The notes under the pieces: generated by a model
Told to the model about the DNA's origin: nothing
Seen by the model: the letters and a program-made list of their open reading frames with translations, nothing else
Databases searched by the model: none
Shown: piece by piece, positions 50,869 to 62,341 of the stretch
How the letters are laid out: every line of letters starts with the position of its first letter
How positions within the stretch are numbered: the stretch's first letter is position 1
Assembly: GCA_030386875.1 (NCBI GenBank)
Contig: CM059579.1
Location: 18,572,484-18,636,483, forward strand
Direction of reading: 5' to 3'
Length of the DNA stretch: 64,000 bases
Origin: Morinoia aosen
Lineage: Eukaryota > Arthropoda > Malacostraca > Amphipoda > Talitridae
Position numbers and translations under genes: made by a program

Positions 50869-51265
50869 TAACTGTGGGAAACTAGCCCTCTAATACTAGC
50901 CATCTGAGGCTAGCTCTCAAACTATTCCTGGGTAATTATAGCACCTTAAGAATAGCCCCTAAAACTATACTCATCTGAAACTAGTTTTTAAATCTTTAAT
51001 TAGCCTTCCTATAGCCATCCCTCAAAATCAATCCACTGATACCAGGCCACCAAAACCAGCTGTCTGAGCCAATTATCTAAAGCAAGCCCTCTAAAACCAA
51101 CTCTCGTCAGCCCGCATCTAAAACGTACCAGCCCTTTAAAGCCAGCCCTACAAAGTCAGCCTTACAAAGTCAGCCTTACAAAACCAGCCCTACGAAGCCA
51201 GCCTACAAAGCCACCCTCTGAAGCCAGCCTTACAAAGCCAGCCCTCTAAAGACAGCTCTCAAATG
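50869..51265 (+). repeat. Degenerate AGCC-type minisatellite
   Basis: Many units of the form CTCTAAAACCAGCC or CTTACAAAGTCAGCC, about 13-16 bp and irregular. Best preserved at 51130-51250. Confidence 0.8.
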
Positions 51266-52071
51266 ATAGCCCTCACTCCCGACTAAGTCCAAAAGGGCCT
51301 AAAATTAAAAGCATAGGCACTCGCTCCCTAGTCAGCCGCGATTTGAAACCTGTCTATGAAATTAAGTCTTCTGGCTAGGGGGCAAGGAGCGCATGTGCAC
51401 GAACTAACGGTGTAGAGTGCGGAATTCTGGCACAACTTTGGCGGCCGAGCTCTGAATTATGAAGTCAAAGTCCTCTACTTAATAATGCGTGCCAGCTGGG
51501 CGTAAAGTTTGGCACCGCTGCTCTGGAGAGCGAGTGAGGGGGAGAGACGGGAACGCTAGCTGTGTGAGACCGAGACTAGGAAACACAAGGCTGGAATGGC
51601 CTCCAAAATGAATTGGTTTGGCGAATGATCTCAGAATATCAAGGTGATGTAAACGCAGATTTAAGTATTTCACAAAAAATATATATATGTAAAATTTGAA
51701 TAGTCTGTTTTGTTCGAGTTGAACATTGTCCTGTGTGTTTGATGGCACTATAGTATTTTGGACAAGCGCTGCTTGTTTGGTGTACCTCTCTTCGAGCGTT
51801 CCGGTGCCGAACGATATTTACTACATTTGCTAAGTAAGTCGATGAAAAACTAGCCTCTTATTTCCCATGGATGATATTATGCTGGAGATGTTAATAACTA
51901 TTTCCTCGGTAATTAATAGCTTACGATTCACAACGCTGCACAGCCGAAGTTTTCGTCCGACCAAAACGTCCCAACCTACGATGTGCAACTCGCAGTGATT
52001 ACGTTGTGCATGCATATTAGCGCCCATTGCACCCATTTTTCTAGCATGTTTCTTCACTAAGCCTTAGACTG
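51266..52071. other. Non-coding stretch
   Basis: Nothing recognised except a short (AT)n run near 51680. Confidence 0.3.
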
Positions 52072-52564
52072 CACTGAGAAAAATTTTGTCGCAAAAGCGG
52101 CACACTTTAGTGTGTCAAGTTGTCGCAAAACCGGCACACAAAAGTGTGTCAACAATTTACATGATTAGCCTATGTATTTTGACACACTTTAGTGTGTAAT
52201 GGGCTTATACGACACACTTAAGAGTGTTAAACATGACACACTTAGCGTAAGTCATTTTATTTCTCATAAATATTTCACGTTCTCTGACTAGCAACTAACT
52301 ACACTGATATACAGACAATGTCCAAGAATTAGAAAAAAAATTAGCGAAGTTATGAAGGTTTTTTGGGGAGAATTATACTCCAATCACAAAATTTAAACAC
52401 AGTTCGGTTTTCTACAAAAAATATTGAGCCATTTGAAATGTGAATAAGTGTTTCAAGTCTCTCAACCTCTTTAATATGTGGTCAAAGGAAATTATTCGAT
52501 GTGCATCAAACTATTTCTGAATAACCATTTGACACACCCAGGTGTGTCAAAATTTCTCTCAGTG
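52072..52564. mobile_element. 493-bp MITE with internal GTGTGTC palindromes
   Basis: Terminal inverted repeats: CACTGAGAAAAATTTTG on the left, and CACTGAGAGAAATTTTG read inward from the right end. Inside are at least six short palindromes or half-palindromes built on GACACACTTTAGTGTGTC (about 52110, 52130, 52180, 52210, 52235 and 52530), the last being GACACACCCAGGTGTGTC. No coding sequence and no clear target-site duplication. Superfamily unassigned. Confidence 0.75.
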
Positions 52565-53460
52565 TGATATTTTTAACTTTCCGCAAGGACATTTGATGTA
52601 GCCTCGCCATGTATCCTGCCTACCGCCGCCCGCACGGCAGCACCGCCATATAGTCTCACCAGACAGCGTACAAGTGCGCGTGTTCAACTGCCTCCTGCAG
52701 CCGTGCGTGCTCACAAAACCTTGTGTGTCAGAACAGATTTCTCTGAATTACTTTTATTCTGAAAACCGACGTGTGCTGCAGTGGTACGGAACTTCACTCA
52801 GTGAAGCACTGAAATGACATTCAAAACAAGTCTGATTTGTTCATCTTATTTGCTCTACTCAATCTGGTTCAGTAATAAGCCTCATTAAACTTACAGGTTA
52901 AGATATAGATTTAACATTCCTTCCTCATTGGTATTCCTAACTTAATTTCCTCGATAGTTTCATTATCTTCAGTAACCTACTCTACTTATAACCCAATTTT
53001 TCAGAGCGTCCAATCGCTCATACTCGCCAAAGGCTGCAATTATTTAAGCTGCTAGAACATTGCTCTTTATCATATACGTATAGCATATAAACAGACTAAT
53101 CGTTACGCCCTATCGTTTCTACCCAAAAATTTGCTGAATGAAAGACTTGAGTAATGAACTGGCGCTATGTTCGCGACAAAACACTGCACGTGGAGACTGC
53201 ACTAAGTAAAAAAGAAAAGTAACATTCATAGAAGCTCCCGAGTTTCAAAGTCTTCAACGCAAAGTAACAAGCAATTATCTAAAGGCTGTAGCTAATCGAT
53301 ATCATGATATAGTCGGAGTAAAAAAACATTTTTTGCAATAAAACATATACTTGTTTAGTGTCGGCATCTGAAAGGTGAGTTTTGGGAAAATTTGAAATGT
53401 AGTAGACAGTCTCCCCACTGTGGTAAATTGCATAATTTATATACAAATATATCACAACAT
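52565..53460. other. Non-coding stretch
   Basis: GC-rich patch at 52600-52720, otherwise nothing recognised. Confidence 0.3.
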
Positions 53461-53808
53461 CAGGCGCCACAACGCATGCGCTCCACCACTCACCTCCAAT
53501 CAGGCACCACAACGCACCCGCTGCACCACTCACCTAAAATCAGGCACCACAACACACGCGCTGCATCACTCACCTACAATCAGGCACCACAACACACGCG
53601 CTGCACCACTCACCTACAATCAGGCACCACAACACACGCGCTGCACCACTCACCGACAATCGGGCACCACAACACACTCGCTGCACCACTCACCTACAAT
53701 CAGGCACCACAACACACGCGCTGCACCACTCACCTACAATCAGACACCACAACACGCGCTGCACCACTCACCTACAATCAGGCATCGCGCGTTGCATGCG
53801 TTCCACCA
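53461..53808 (+). repeat. 40-bp minisatellite, about 9 copies
   Basis: CAGGCACCACAACACACGCG recurs at 53541, 53581 and 53621, with variants at 53461, 53501, 53661, 53701, 53741 and about 53779. Because 40 is not a multiple of three the three frames interchange from unit to unit. The two long plus-strand frames here (to 53874 and 54079) are repeat-driven His/Thr-rich artefacts. Confidence 0.95.
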
Positions 53809-55214
53809 TCACAGCGAGCTGCTGAGCGTGACTCAGAAACAGGGACACTTTTTGCAAGGAGATTTTTGCCGTAAGTTTCTAAGGTTTTTCCCTCGAGATG
53901 ATATTTTTCCGCTGCAGTCATCCGTAATGAGAGGTTTGGTGGCGAACTGGTGGGGTGTGAAGTCGGCGCGTGATGTACTGGCGTTCATTTTTGCGTCACG
54001 CAAATTGAGCGCAAAAATGAAGGTTTGTGCAGCACCGCGCCGTGAATATCACCTGGCTGAGCGGCGTGACGGGGGCTGAAAGAAGGCGCACGTTACGCTG
54101 AACGAAGGAAGGCGTACGTTACGCTGTGGTTGGTGTTGTGTGTTTGATACGCACGGTGTTGTCACCGTCCTGATCACTTCAAAGTTCTCCGTAGTATGAA
54201 GCCAATATAAACATCCAATCCTTGAATTGCATTAACTCTTTTGTGCATCAACGCTATGTTGTGGCTGGTTACTAACCAAAATTATCAGTTTATTTTTATA
54301 CTGGATTTTTAGAAGTAATGAATTAAACATGAGTTTAAGCTCGCGCACGTGCTCGATAACAGAAATCGTGTACAAGACATCAATGCTTATCTGCTAAAGT
54401 TCAATTTGAGTTTGCATTCATTTAATCCGGGAAGTCTTAATTAGTCATTTATATATACATACGTGAGAGCTTCTCTAAAGCTCACGAAACAACTCTTTGC
54501 TCAAACATTTAATTTTACCCTGCCCTAAACACGGTAATTTGAATTCCAACATCTAACTTTCAATTCAGAATCAAAGCAAATGTTTAAATAGTACACAATT
54601 GTTTTGGAATGTAACTGCAAAGGTGTTTCTTGGCACAAGATCTTTCAACATCAAGTTTTTAAAGTTTCACCGATGCTAGACCACAACCACTAAAGCCTCA
54701 TCAATATTACAGCACAACCACTAACAGCATAGATAAAAAGCTGTTACATTTCAGCGAAATAATTCTGTGACTGTCCATTTATAATTCGCAGTCATTTGAC
54801 ATTCAGAATTGATTCATGCCTGTATAATTTACAAAACTTCATTCACAGCTGATCTGCCACCTCCCTTGAGGTTCACAATAGTGCACCTCGATCTTTGTTA
54901 AACGAGCTACTTTTTGTATCGATCAATTTTTGAAGGCAGGGCTCAGGCCACGCTGTGATAGCCAGAAATGATGTGAAGTTTGTGGCGGATTTTGACTGAG
55001 TGTAATTATACTCGGTTTTAGCTACCGCAGGGAGCGCAACTTTTCAGAGCAGGCTGCTTCTGCACGAGTATTGCCAACCTCATACTGTATGATGCTGAAA
55101 AATTCAATTGTAGTATCTAAATAAAGCTTCTAGTCCGAGGTGAGGATGATAATTATGAAAAGATGTAGTGTTTTTCCCACACAAAATAAAACCAGGAACT
55201 GCAGCGTTCGAATA
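53809..55214. other. Non-coding stretch
   Basis: A 29-bp direct duplication containing GTACGTTACGCTG or GCACGTTACGCTG lies at about 54083-54130. Otherwise AT-rich DNA with no recognised feature. Confidence 0.3.
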
Positions 55215-57838
55215 TTTAAAACAATTTAAACAATTTTAAACAATTTATTTACCTCAGGAGATACAGAGGTAGAATGTTTCTTAAGTCTAGTACAATGGAC
55301 AAGTTTGAATATAGCTACCTGTGGGCCCGAATAAGTTCAGCGACTTCTAGGGCATCCTACCATCAACATTATTCTAAGGTGTACAATAATGTTTAACCTA
55401 AATCACTTAACCTAGTTTCACATTAGACTGATCAGTGAGATAATTCAATCGATATCAGATATTTCATTTTACAATATAGGTTATATGGACTATATTTAAC
55501 AGTACATTCGATAAAAGATTTAACAGCAGACTGAAGGCGAATTACATATTACCCATGGCAAATTTCATTATTGGAAACAGTCATGTTGGAGACAAGATTT
55601 GACTTGGTGATCTTACATGACTAATATTCCGATAGGAAGTGAGTCTCGAGATTTCTTTTAGAATACCTTGTAAGAATTACTATCACGGATCTCCGCAGGT
55701 ATTGAGTTCCAAGTTTTAGTTCCAACGAAGAGGATACTGTGTTGCGACCGGGCCTTTGAATAATAAGGAAGCATGAATTTACTTCTATTTCGGGTTAAAT
55801 GGTCGTGATGACCAGTTTGCGCACTTAATAATAGTTTCAGGCTATTGTCGCCATCATTTCTTAATGTTTTGTAAATGAAATTACAAATGGAGATTTTATA
55901 GAGATCTGGAAGTTTAAGTATTTGTAAATTTTTGAATGAATCATTTGTGTGAGCATTATATTCTAGATTCTTTACCGCTCTGATTGCTCTTTTTTGCAGA
56001 GTAAAAATTATATTTGTTTTATTTTTATCAGTTCCGTGCCATGCTTCTATTCCGTACTGCAAGTATGGTGAAATGAGCGTTCGGTAGAGCATGCGTAAAG
56101 CTGTTTCAGGCAGGTAATTTTTAACTTTATTCAGGATTCCGATGGATTTCGATAATTTAGAACTAATATGAGCGATGTGCTCTTTAAAGGTCAGATGTTC
56201 ATCTATTATGATGCCCAGAAACTTGCATGAGTTGGTTTCTTCGATTTCACCTTCGCCAATTTTTATGTGTGGGAGAGATATGCTTTTCTTGTATGAGAAT
56301 GTTATATAGTTTCTTTTTTCGATGTTGAGGCTTATTTTATTAGCTTTAAGCCATAATGAAACCTTATGGAGTTCATTATTTATGCTCTCCGCAATCATAG
56401 CGGGATTTTGGCTCGGAAGGACCGTAGAAAGCGTGCTGTCATCGGCAAAAAGTATGAATTTGAAAAATGATGTTGATTTGATAATATCATTTATAAATAT
56501 CAGAAATAGGAGAGGCCCTAGGACAGACCCTTGTGGAACTCCATGGCTAATTGTCTGTGGGTCCGATTTTGCGTCGTCAACGACAACGTATTGCTTCCGA
56601 TTTGTTAGGTATGATTTGAACCAATCATGGGCAATTCCTCGAATGCCATAACAGTGTAGTTTCGAGAGTAATATCTTATGGTCCACACAGTCGAATGCTT
56701 TTCGAAAGTCAAGAAAAACGGAGAAAACAAGCTTTCCTTCATCTATATTAGAGTAAAGGTACTGTAAATGATTTAATACAGCTTGTGTCGTTGATTTCTT
56801 AGAACGAAAACCGAATTGTCCGTCATAGAGAAAAGATTTTTGTTCAAAATACGAATACACTTTTTTATACACAATTTTTTCAAATATTTTGCTCATAATT
56901 GGTAAAACAGAGATAGGTCTATAATTATTAACGCAGTTTTTATCACCATTTTTAAAAATAGGGGTGACTCTGGCAGTTTTGAGAGAGTTGGGGAAGATAC
57001 CTTGAGAAAGCGAATGGTTGATAATATCAGATATGCACGGTGCTATTATATCAGCAATAGACTTAATAATTTTAGCTGAAAATGTATTTAATCCATTTGA
57101 TTTATTTTTCAAGTTGTTTATGCATGTAATTACATCGGAGGGGTTAGTTGGCGGGAAAAAGAAAGAGTTGTGTTCACGGACATGGTCCATGTATTGCAAG
57201 TGGTCTGTAGGTTCACCAACGACACTATCGGCTATATTTTTTCCTATATTTATAAAAAAGTTGTTCAACACTGTTGCAATATCTTGTTTATCATGATATT
57301 TTACATTTTCGTGAACGATGGATTCAATTGTTTTTTTAGCGTTATTATTCGGTCTATAGCATGAATTAAGCAGGCGCCAAGTTTTTTTAATATCAGTTTT
57401 GTAGTCAGTGAATTTGCGCGTAAAGTAGTTTTGTTTCGATGTTCGTATTTGATTTGTCACATGATTCCTGAATCTGTTATACGTTAATCTAGAGATTCGT
57501 CCTTCGTATAGTAAGGCTAAGTATGCTTGACGTTTCTTTATATTGATCACGATATCTTCAGTAATCCAAGGTTTTTGTCTATTTTTCGGCGTAATTGTGC
57601 GGGTGATTATTGGACAACATTGGTTATATGCGGTCGTTATAGTTTCAGTTAGTTTTAGTATTGCTTGGTCAATGTTAATCGCATTATTGTCTAGTTCATA
57701 GATGTCCAATGATGGCATTAATTCTTCTAGAACAGTTATGGCACACCAAGAATCTTCATACACAACAAATGAGTGTTCATTCATTGTAATCCCTCTACGT
57801 GACATCACCTCCTTTACTGTATGATTGGCCGGGGACTA
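55215..57838 (-). mobile_element. L2/CR1-like non-LTR retrotransposon, 5'-truncated
   Basis: The element reads on the minus strand: partial protein-coding region, about 400 bp of 3' UTR, then a short tandem tail of ATTGTTTAAA-type units at about 55215-55250. The tail and 3' UTR match the second copy at 31782-32095, which fixes the 3' boundary. The 5' end is uncertain: the frame is closed by a stop at 57836-57838 and no endonuclease sequence is visible upstream, so the insertion was probably truncated near there. No LTRs and no poly-A tail; a short-repeat tail is typical of L2/CR1-group LINEs. Confidence 0.93.
55658..57808 (-). CDS. Reverse transcriptase of the L2/CR1-like LINE, endonuclease missing
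   Basis: About 716 codons without interruption. In order: an N-terminal linker containing PWITEDI (residues 80-86); RT motifs NYRPIS (295-300), FLDFRKAFDCVDH (365-377, catalytic Asp at 367), GVPQGSVLGPLLF (423-435), FADDS (454-458, the two catalytic Asp) and FLGIIID (530-536); a thumb-like region, then W-NSIP-EIR near the C-terminus. Full-length relatives carry an apurinic-like endonuclease before PWITEDI; none is present. The frame opens with GTG; the first ATG is the next codon. At the 3' end a TAA stops the protein after NSYKVF, yet the frame runs open for 14 more codons to another TAA at 55613-55615, so the first stop may be a late mutation. The intact RT frame suggests a fairly young insertion, but without endonuclease it is probably immobile. 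Confidence 0.93.
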   Translation of the reverse strand: MMSRRGITMNEHSFVVYEDSWCAITVLEELMPSLDIYELDNNAINIDQAILKLTETITTAYNQCCPIITRTITPKNRQKPWITEDIVINIKKRQAYLALLYEGRISRLTYNRFRNHVTNQIRTSKQNYFTRKFTDYKTDIKKTWRLLNSCYRPNNNAKKTIESIVHENVKYHDKQDIATVLNNFFINIGKNIADSVVGEPTDHLQYMDHVREHNSFFFPPTNPSDVITCINNLKNKSNGLNTFSAKIIKSIADIIAPCISDIINHSLSQGIFPNSLKTARVTPIFKNGDKNCVNNYRPISVLPIMSKIFEKIVYKKVYSYFEQKSFLYDGQFGFRSKKSTTQAVLNHLQYLYSNIDEGKLVFSVFLDFRKAFDCVDHKILLSKLHCYGIRGIAHDWFKSYLTNRKQYVVVDDAKSDPQTISHGVPQGSVLGPLLFLIFINDIIKSTSFFKFILFADDSTLSTVLPSQNPAMIAESINNELHKVSLWLKANKISLNIEKRNYITFSYKKSISLPHIKIGEGEIEETNSCKFLGIIIDEHLTFKEHIAHISSKLSKSIGILNKVKNYLPETALRMLYRTLISPYLQYGIEAWHGTDKNKTNIIFTLQKRAIRAVKNLEYNAHTNDSFKNLQILKLPDLYKISICNFIYKTLRNDGDNSLKLLLSAQTGHHDHLTRNRSKFMLPYYSKARSQHSILFVGTKTWNSIPAEIRDSNSYKVF

Positions 57839-58238
57839 TACGTAACCAATATAAAAGTATCATATACAGCGAGGAAAGCCTGTTTACAAAACTGTCTCAC
57901 TATTTTGTCACTACACTTTACAAAGGCAGCGTAAATTGAAGAGTTATGATCGCGAAGCACACGGGCTCATATTTAACGTTAAACAAAACTGCGATATTTA
58001 GGTAAAGATTGCCCCAGAAAATTGCAAGCATAGTATTTATATTTTAATTTTTGTTCATGACCGATACTCGAGCAGGGAATATTCATTTCAAAAATAGTAT
58101 TCATGGTCCAAGATGTTGTAAAAATTAAAGGGAGTGTTTATTCGTTTCACTACTGAACACATACAATGTGATTACTTTGAGGTTGAACTTTAATAGTTGG
58201 CATAAGTGCATATCCGATAATAAATTGGCATATATACA
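57839..58238. other. Non-coding gap between two mobile elements
   Basis: No further LINE coding sequence could be read here in any minus-strand frame, and nothing else is recognised. Confidence 0.35.
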
Positions 58239-58240
58239 TA

Positions 58241-59019
58241 TGCCAGGTGTCCCACAAAAATGTTCCCGATTTTTTTAATTATTTATATCTCCGCTTTAAA
58301 TTAAATGTTTAATTTATCTTTTTTTACAATGTAGTAAATTTTGTTTCCTTTTCGAATAATTTAATTTTTTGAAACTCGTTTTATAACCACTTTACAGCGA
58401 TCGATTTACTGAAAGAGGTAGAAAATCTAATTTGTCAAAGGAAAAGCTCTAAAAACAACACTGGTGCTCTTCTTCATTTCTCAATACCTTCTGTTGAAAA
58501 TACTTTCACAATGATGTATCCTACATACCACCAAGTATGTATCACCTCCATCATTAATTTTTCGACAAAGAATTGAAGAAGTGTTTCAAGAACTGGAAGA
58601 AAACGGCGAAATAATCCGCAAAACTCTTCGTTCAATGGTGGCTAGAAGTAAAACTTGCCTTGAGAGAAATGGAGGGTATGTCGAAGGATACTAAATTACT
58701 TTATTTATTTAAACGTTATTCAAAGTAATGATTTGTTACTCTTTTAGAATTTGTTTGTTCGGTTTTTAAAAAATACGAAATAAGGAAGAATATCAATACT
58801 GTTTAAAAAAATACCCTATGAACAATTAGTTTTTCTAACCCTTTCAGTAAATCGATCATTGTAAAGTGGTTTTTCAACCGGTTTTCATAACTTAAAATTA
58901 ATCGAAAAAGAAAACAAAACTCACTACATTGTGAAAAGTTAAGACAGTTCAAATATGTTAATTTAAAGCGGAGATATAATCAAATAAGAAGTCGGGGACG
59001 TTTACGTGGGGACCCGGTA
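58241..59019. mobile_element. Non-autonomous Tc1/mariner-like element with ~190-bp terminal inverted repeats
   Basis: The left end TGCCAGGTGTCCCAC is mirrored by the right end (read inward TACCGGGTCCCCAC). TA dinucleotides flank both sides (58239-58240, 59020-59021). The inverted repeats run inward about 190-200 bp with shared blocks TATATCTCCGCTTTAAATTA, ACAATGTAGT and CGATTTACTGAAAG. A transposase remnant lies in the middle. The TA target, coding remnant and length point to an internally deleted member of the IS630/Tc1/mariner group with long TIRs. Confidence 0.85.
58542..58694 (+). pseudogene. Transposase C-terminal remnant
   Basis: About 50 codons open to a TAA at 58692-58694, with an in-frame stop not far upstream. 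The peptide has an FRQRIEEVF-type helix followed by CLERNGGYVEGY. An arginine-rich helix, then a cysteine and a GG-aromatic/His-x-E ending, resembles the C-terminus of many arthropod Tc1/mariner-type transposases (usually C-I-x-x-x-GGH-x-E). The catalytic DDE/D core is absent, so it cannot be active. Identification by motif resemblance only. Confidence 0.6.
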
Positions 59020-59154
59020 TAAAACGATAACAAATACTCTACGTCCTTTCTACTCATCGTAATTATATTTTGAATAAACGAATAAATCCTTGGTAAGTGC
59101 ATTGTTGCAACTGAACGTAAGTGTTCAAGCGTGGCCGTGCAGAGCTGTAAACAC

Positions 59155-59300
59155 TAAGGGTGACTATGTAAAAATTTAGTACATAAATGGTAAGTACATA
59201 GAGGGTAAATGCATAAAGGGTGAGTACATACATAAAGGGTAAGTAAATAAATGTTAAGTACGTGATAGGTAAATAAATAAATAAGTGGTTAAAACATAAG
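59155..59300 (+). repeat. Degenerate GGTAAGTACATAAA repeat
   Basis: About seven imperfect units such as GGTAAGTACATA, GGGTAAATGCATAAA and GGGTAAGTAAATAAA, 17-22 bp apart. Confidence 0.7.
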
Positions 59301-59410
59301 GGGTTTGTGAAAGAAATTGATGGAAGCCTTTTAGAATTTTTCTTCATCAACAAAACTTACGAACAGCTAGTGAACTCTTAAGCGACCGAAAACCCCGTTC
59401 GATCTTGCGA

Positions 59411-59640
59411 GCGTGGTGCACCGCACACACGCAGTGTACGCGTCCCTCGTGTAGCAGCGTGGTGCACCGCACACACGCAGTGTACGCGTCCCTCGTGTAG
59501 CAGCGTGGTGCACCGCACACATGCAGTGTACGCGTCCCTCGTGTAGCAGCGAGGTGCACCGCACACACACAGTGTACGCGTCCCTCGTGTAGCAGCGTGG
59601 TGCACCGCACACACGCAGTGTACGCGTCCCTCGTGTAGCC
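59411..59640. repeat. 46-bp minisatellite, 5 copies
   Basis: GCGTGGTGCACCGCACACAC begins at 59411, 59457, 59503, 59549 (GCGAGG variant) and 59595: an exact 46-bp period and very homogeneous. The three minus-strand frames, each with Cys-rich peptide repeats, arise because 46 leaves remainder one on division by three; they are not genes. Confidence 0.95.
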
Positions 59641-62200
59641 AGGGCTGCTGTACTGCAGTTTTTAGGCCTTGTATGCGAAATTTTTTATTTATGTACAAAT
59701 ATGGCCACAAATATGGCGACGAATATAGAAACAAAAAACACTTCGCATTTGATTTCATTGCCGGGTTCCCAGACGTAGCTTGACTGATTTTTATTGTTAA
59801 ATTTTGTGGGAAAAAAGAGTGAATTTGAAAATTTTGACCGTAAAAGCTAATCAAGCAACCCTGTTGAAAGCTTTCTGTTGTAGCGGAATTTTCTCACAAT
59901 CCTGATCTGTGAACAGTCCTATCTTGAATTTGAATTCCATCTTCAAATTAACTTCTCTCCGTGGACTGATTTTTAAATATCTACATAAACCACAACAATC
60001 GTAACAATTGAGCTGAGTATGAGCACTCCCACTTTACTTGGCACCTGGACTGCATGATCCCACTGTCTCACAGCACTCCTTCACTGTGCTGCAGTGACTA
60101 AAAGACGCCTGCATTATAGGGTGAGATAGTCATGCAATACTGCATTTTCGAAAAGGCTGCGGTTGTTGAAAAACGCAAGATTGTCTGTCGAACCCTGCAG
60201 TTTCAGGAAAATCGACGCTTAATAGTTGGCGGATGGGAGTATTCGAAGTCGTTAGTCATCGGCCAGATTTACAATCAACGCCTTGCTAAAGAAGCGTGCA
60301 AGACAGTCTTTTACAAGCACTAGGAAGCGAGAAAACTGAGAAACCTCTTCTTTGGCAGACCTATCCTCATAGAACGAGTACCTCCATGATAAAAGCAGCA
60401 TTCCACCACGATCGACAGAGCATCATCGCCGAAACATGAATTCTCCGTTCGAAGTGTAATACTTAGTTCTAGGCAAATTATTTCATCCAGCTGGCATTGA
60501 AATGGTAGTGCTAGTGCAGGCGTGTTCGTTAGCAGCGGCTGGAACTGCAGCAGAGCGTCTCCGGCGCACGTAAGTCGGCCCTATCAATCGCCTCGGCCTC
60601 TCCATGCGCGAAGCAACTTAACGATGCCGCTTTCCAAGGGTTTGATATCTACGGCTTGAAGCTTCATTGACTTCGACGTTTCGAATCGTCTTTTAGGGAG
60701 CGAAGGGAATTTGGTAGCAGCGCCGGCCGTGATATGTTGCGCCATTTGTCTGACTGCAGTCCGCCGTTTGTGCTTTAAAAACTTTTCGCCTGGGATTCGA
60801 ATTTGAATCGGTTTATTGCAGCGCCTCGACAATAAATAAGATTCGATCATTTCAGAGTCAGCGTAGCCAGTTTTAAAGTATCCATATATCACGAAGTACT
60901 TGGAATTTTAAGTACTCCACAGTGTGGAAGGAAAACTCACATGTTAATTGTCTGAATGGTCTGTATATGTATAAACTAGTACGCCGTTAAGTGATTTTTT
61001 GATGAAATTTCTAATAAAATGTGAACTTTGAAAATACGTACACTTTCTGTTCAAACTTGCTCGCAATGACCCGTTGTGCTGTTGCACTCGCCTTCATATT
61101 TTCGAGCATCGATAGAAGGTTAACACGCTAAGAATTGAATTTGCCCTTTCAATTGACAGGTACATACACGCTATAACTGATCATAGCTCATGCCATTTCA
61201 TAGCTTTAAGGAGAAAGCTCCTACCAATTCTACACGTAAGGCCTTTTGTATAAATATTCCAGCAAAAAACCTGTCTCTACTTCATAATTATTTCCATAAC
61301 GATGACCACGTAGATCAGCTCCATTCTTAACTGCAGTGAAATAAAAATTTTTGTCGTGTTAAGAAAAAGTTGAATATTCTAGAAAGGATGCATGTCGCTG
61401 AATTATGGCACTCAAGCTTCACTTCGGCATGACAAGTGCCAGCATAGAGCACAATAGGTAGTTGATTGAGCGCCAATTTACGTGTGTAGGCAAACAGGAG
61501 CACACAGAAGAGCGTGTTCCTACCGCCGCCAATCATCGGGTGCTTCGTAAGAACGTAATGTGCGTCAGAAGACAGCGGCAGAGCTTCTGAGCTAACCTAT
61601 ACTTTGGCCATTGTGATGCGCTCTCTCGTCCACTAGTGAAATTTGCGACAGTGACACAAAAGCTTGATTATTACCGGCGAGGAGAATGAAAGGAACCGCA
61701 GTCACCGAAACTGCAATTTGGTGGTTTTGTACTTCACGGCATCTGAATGGAAGTGGACGGAGTACGCTACGTTGCGCCAGCCGTCGCTTTTGTCACGAAA
61801 AGCGGATCTTCTCTGACCAAAGAAAGCCCGCTCGCTTACATGCTACACGCCAAAAGGAATCATTCACTGATTTACCATTTGGCCACGGCCAGGTTGTCAA
61901 CCTCTGATGTCACAATTCTACTTAAAAATTAACGTGAGACCAATAGGATTTTCCCATATGCAATCGTGGAGCAAGCTTGTATTATCCCTCAACTGTACCT
62001 CAAATAAAGATCTTTATCCCATCGACATTTAAATTCAAGTTGCGTGCATTTTACGCGAAAATAAGTTAAGAACCGCATCACCATAGCTGTTCACAAAAAT
62101 TTTCGTTCATGAAAGGTTCTTATTTCGCCAAGATTAGAATTACCATTTCAAACTTCCTGCGTTTTTTGGTGGTGCTTCTTGAGCGGATGTGAGTGGTTCC
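59641..62200. other. Non-coding stretch
   Basis: Open frames at 60132-60323 (plus) and 60584-60892 (minus) lie in slightly GC-richer sequence with no recognisable motif. No repeats or mobile elements seen. Confidence 0.3.
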
Positions 62201-62339
62201 TCACACACTCTCGAGGCCGCGCATCCGATGTAGTTGGTCCATGAGAAGATCCTGATTTGAAAGCAGGAGGATGTCGGGCCGTTCTTTGTTGAGGAGCGGA
62301 CGGTCATTGATGCGTGTGGGGCCGGCGCACATGACCGCG
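62201..62339 (-). CDS. Possible 3'-terminal coding exon of an unidentified upstream gene
   Basis: Minus strand: a plausible acceptor (ATGCTGCCCAG, AG at 62340-62341) opens a frame of about 45 codons ending in TGA at 62201-62203. The peptide contains RINDRPLLNKERPDIL and ends GLESV. About 70 percent of third codon positions are G or C against an AT-rich background. The ESV end would fit a class I PDZ-binding terminus. The frame also contains an ATG at 62348-62350, so an independent 49-codon reading frame is the alternative. I do not recognise the protein, and no poly-A signal is obvious downstream. If real, the rest of the gene lies to the right. Confidence 0.3.
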
Positions 62340-62341
62340 CT

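Noticed and set aside
59378-59854. Cys-rich minus-strand frame of 158 codons
   Set aside because: Produced by the 46-bp array; three frames show the same cycling peptides.
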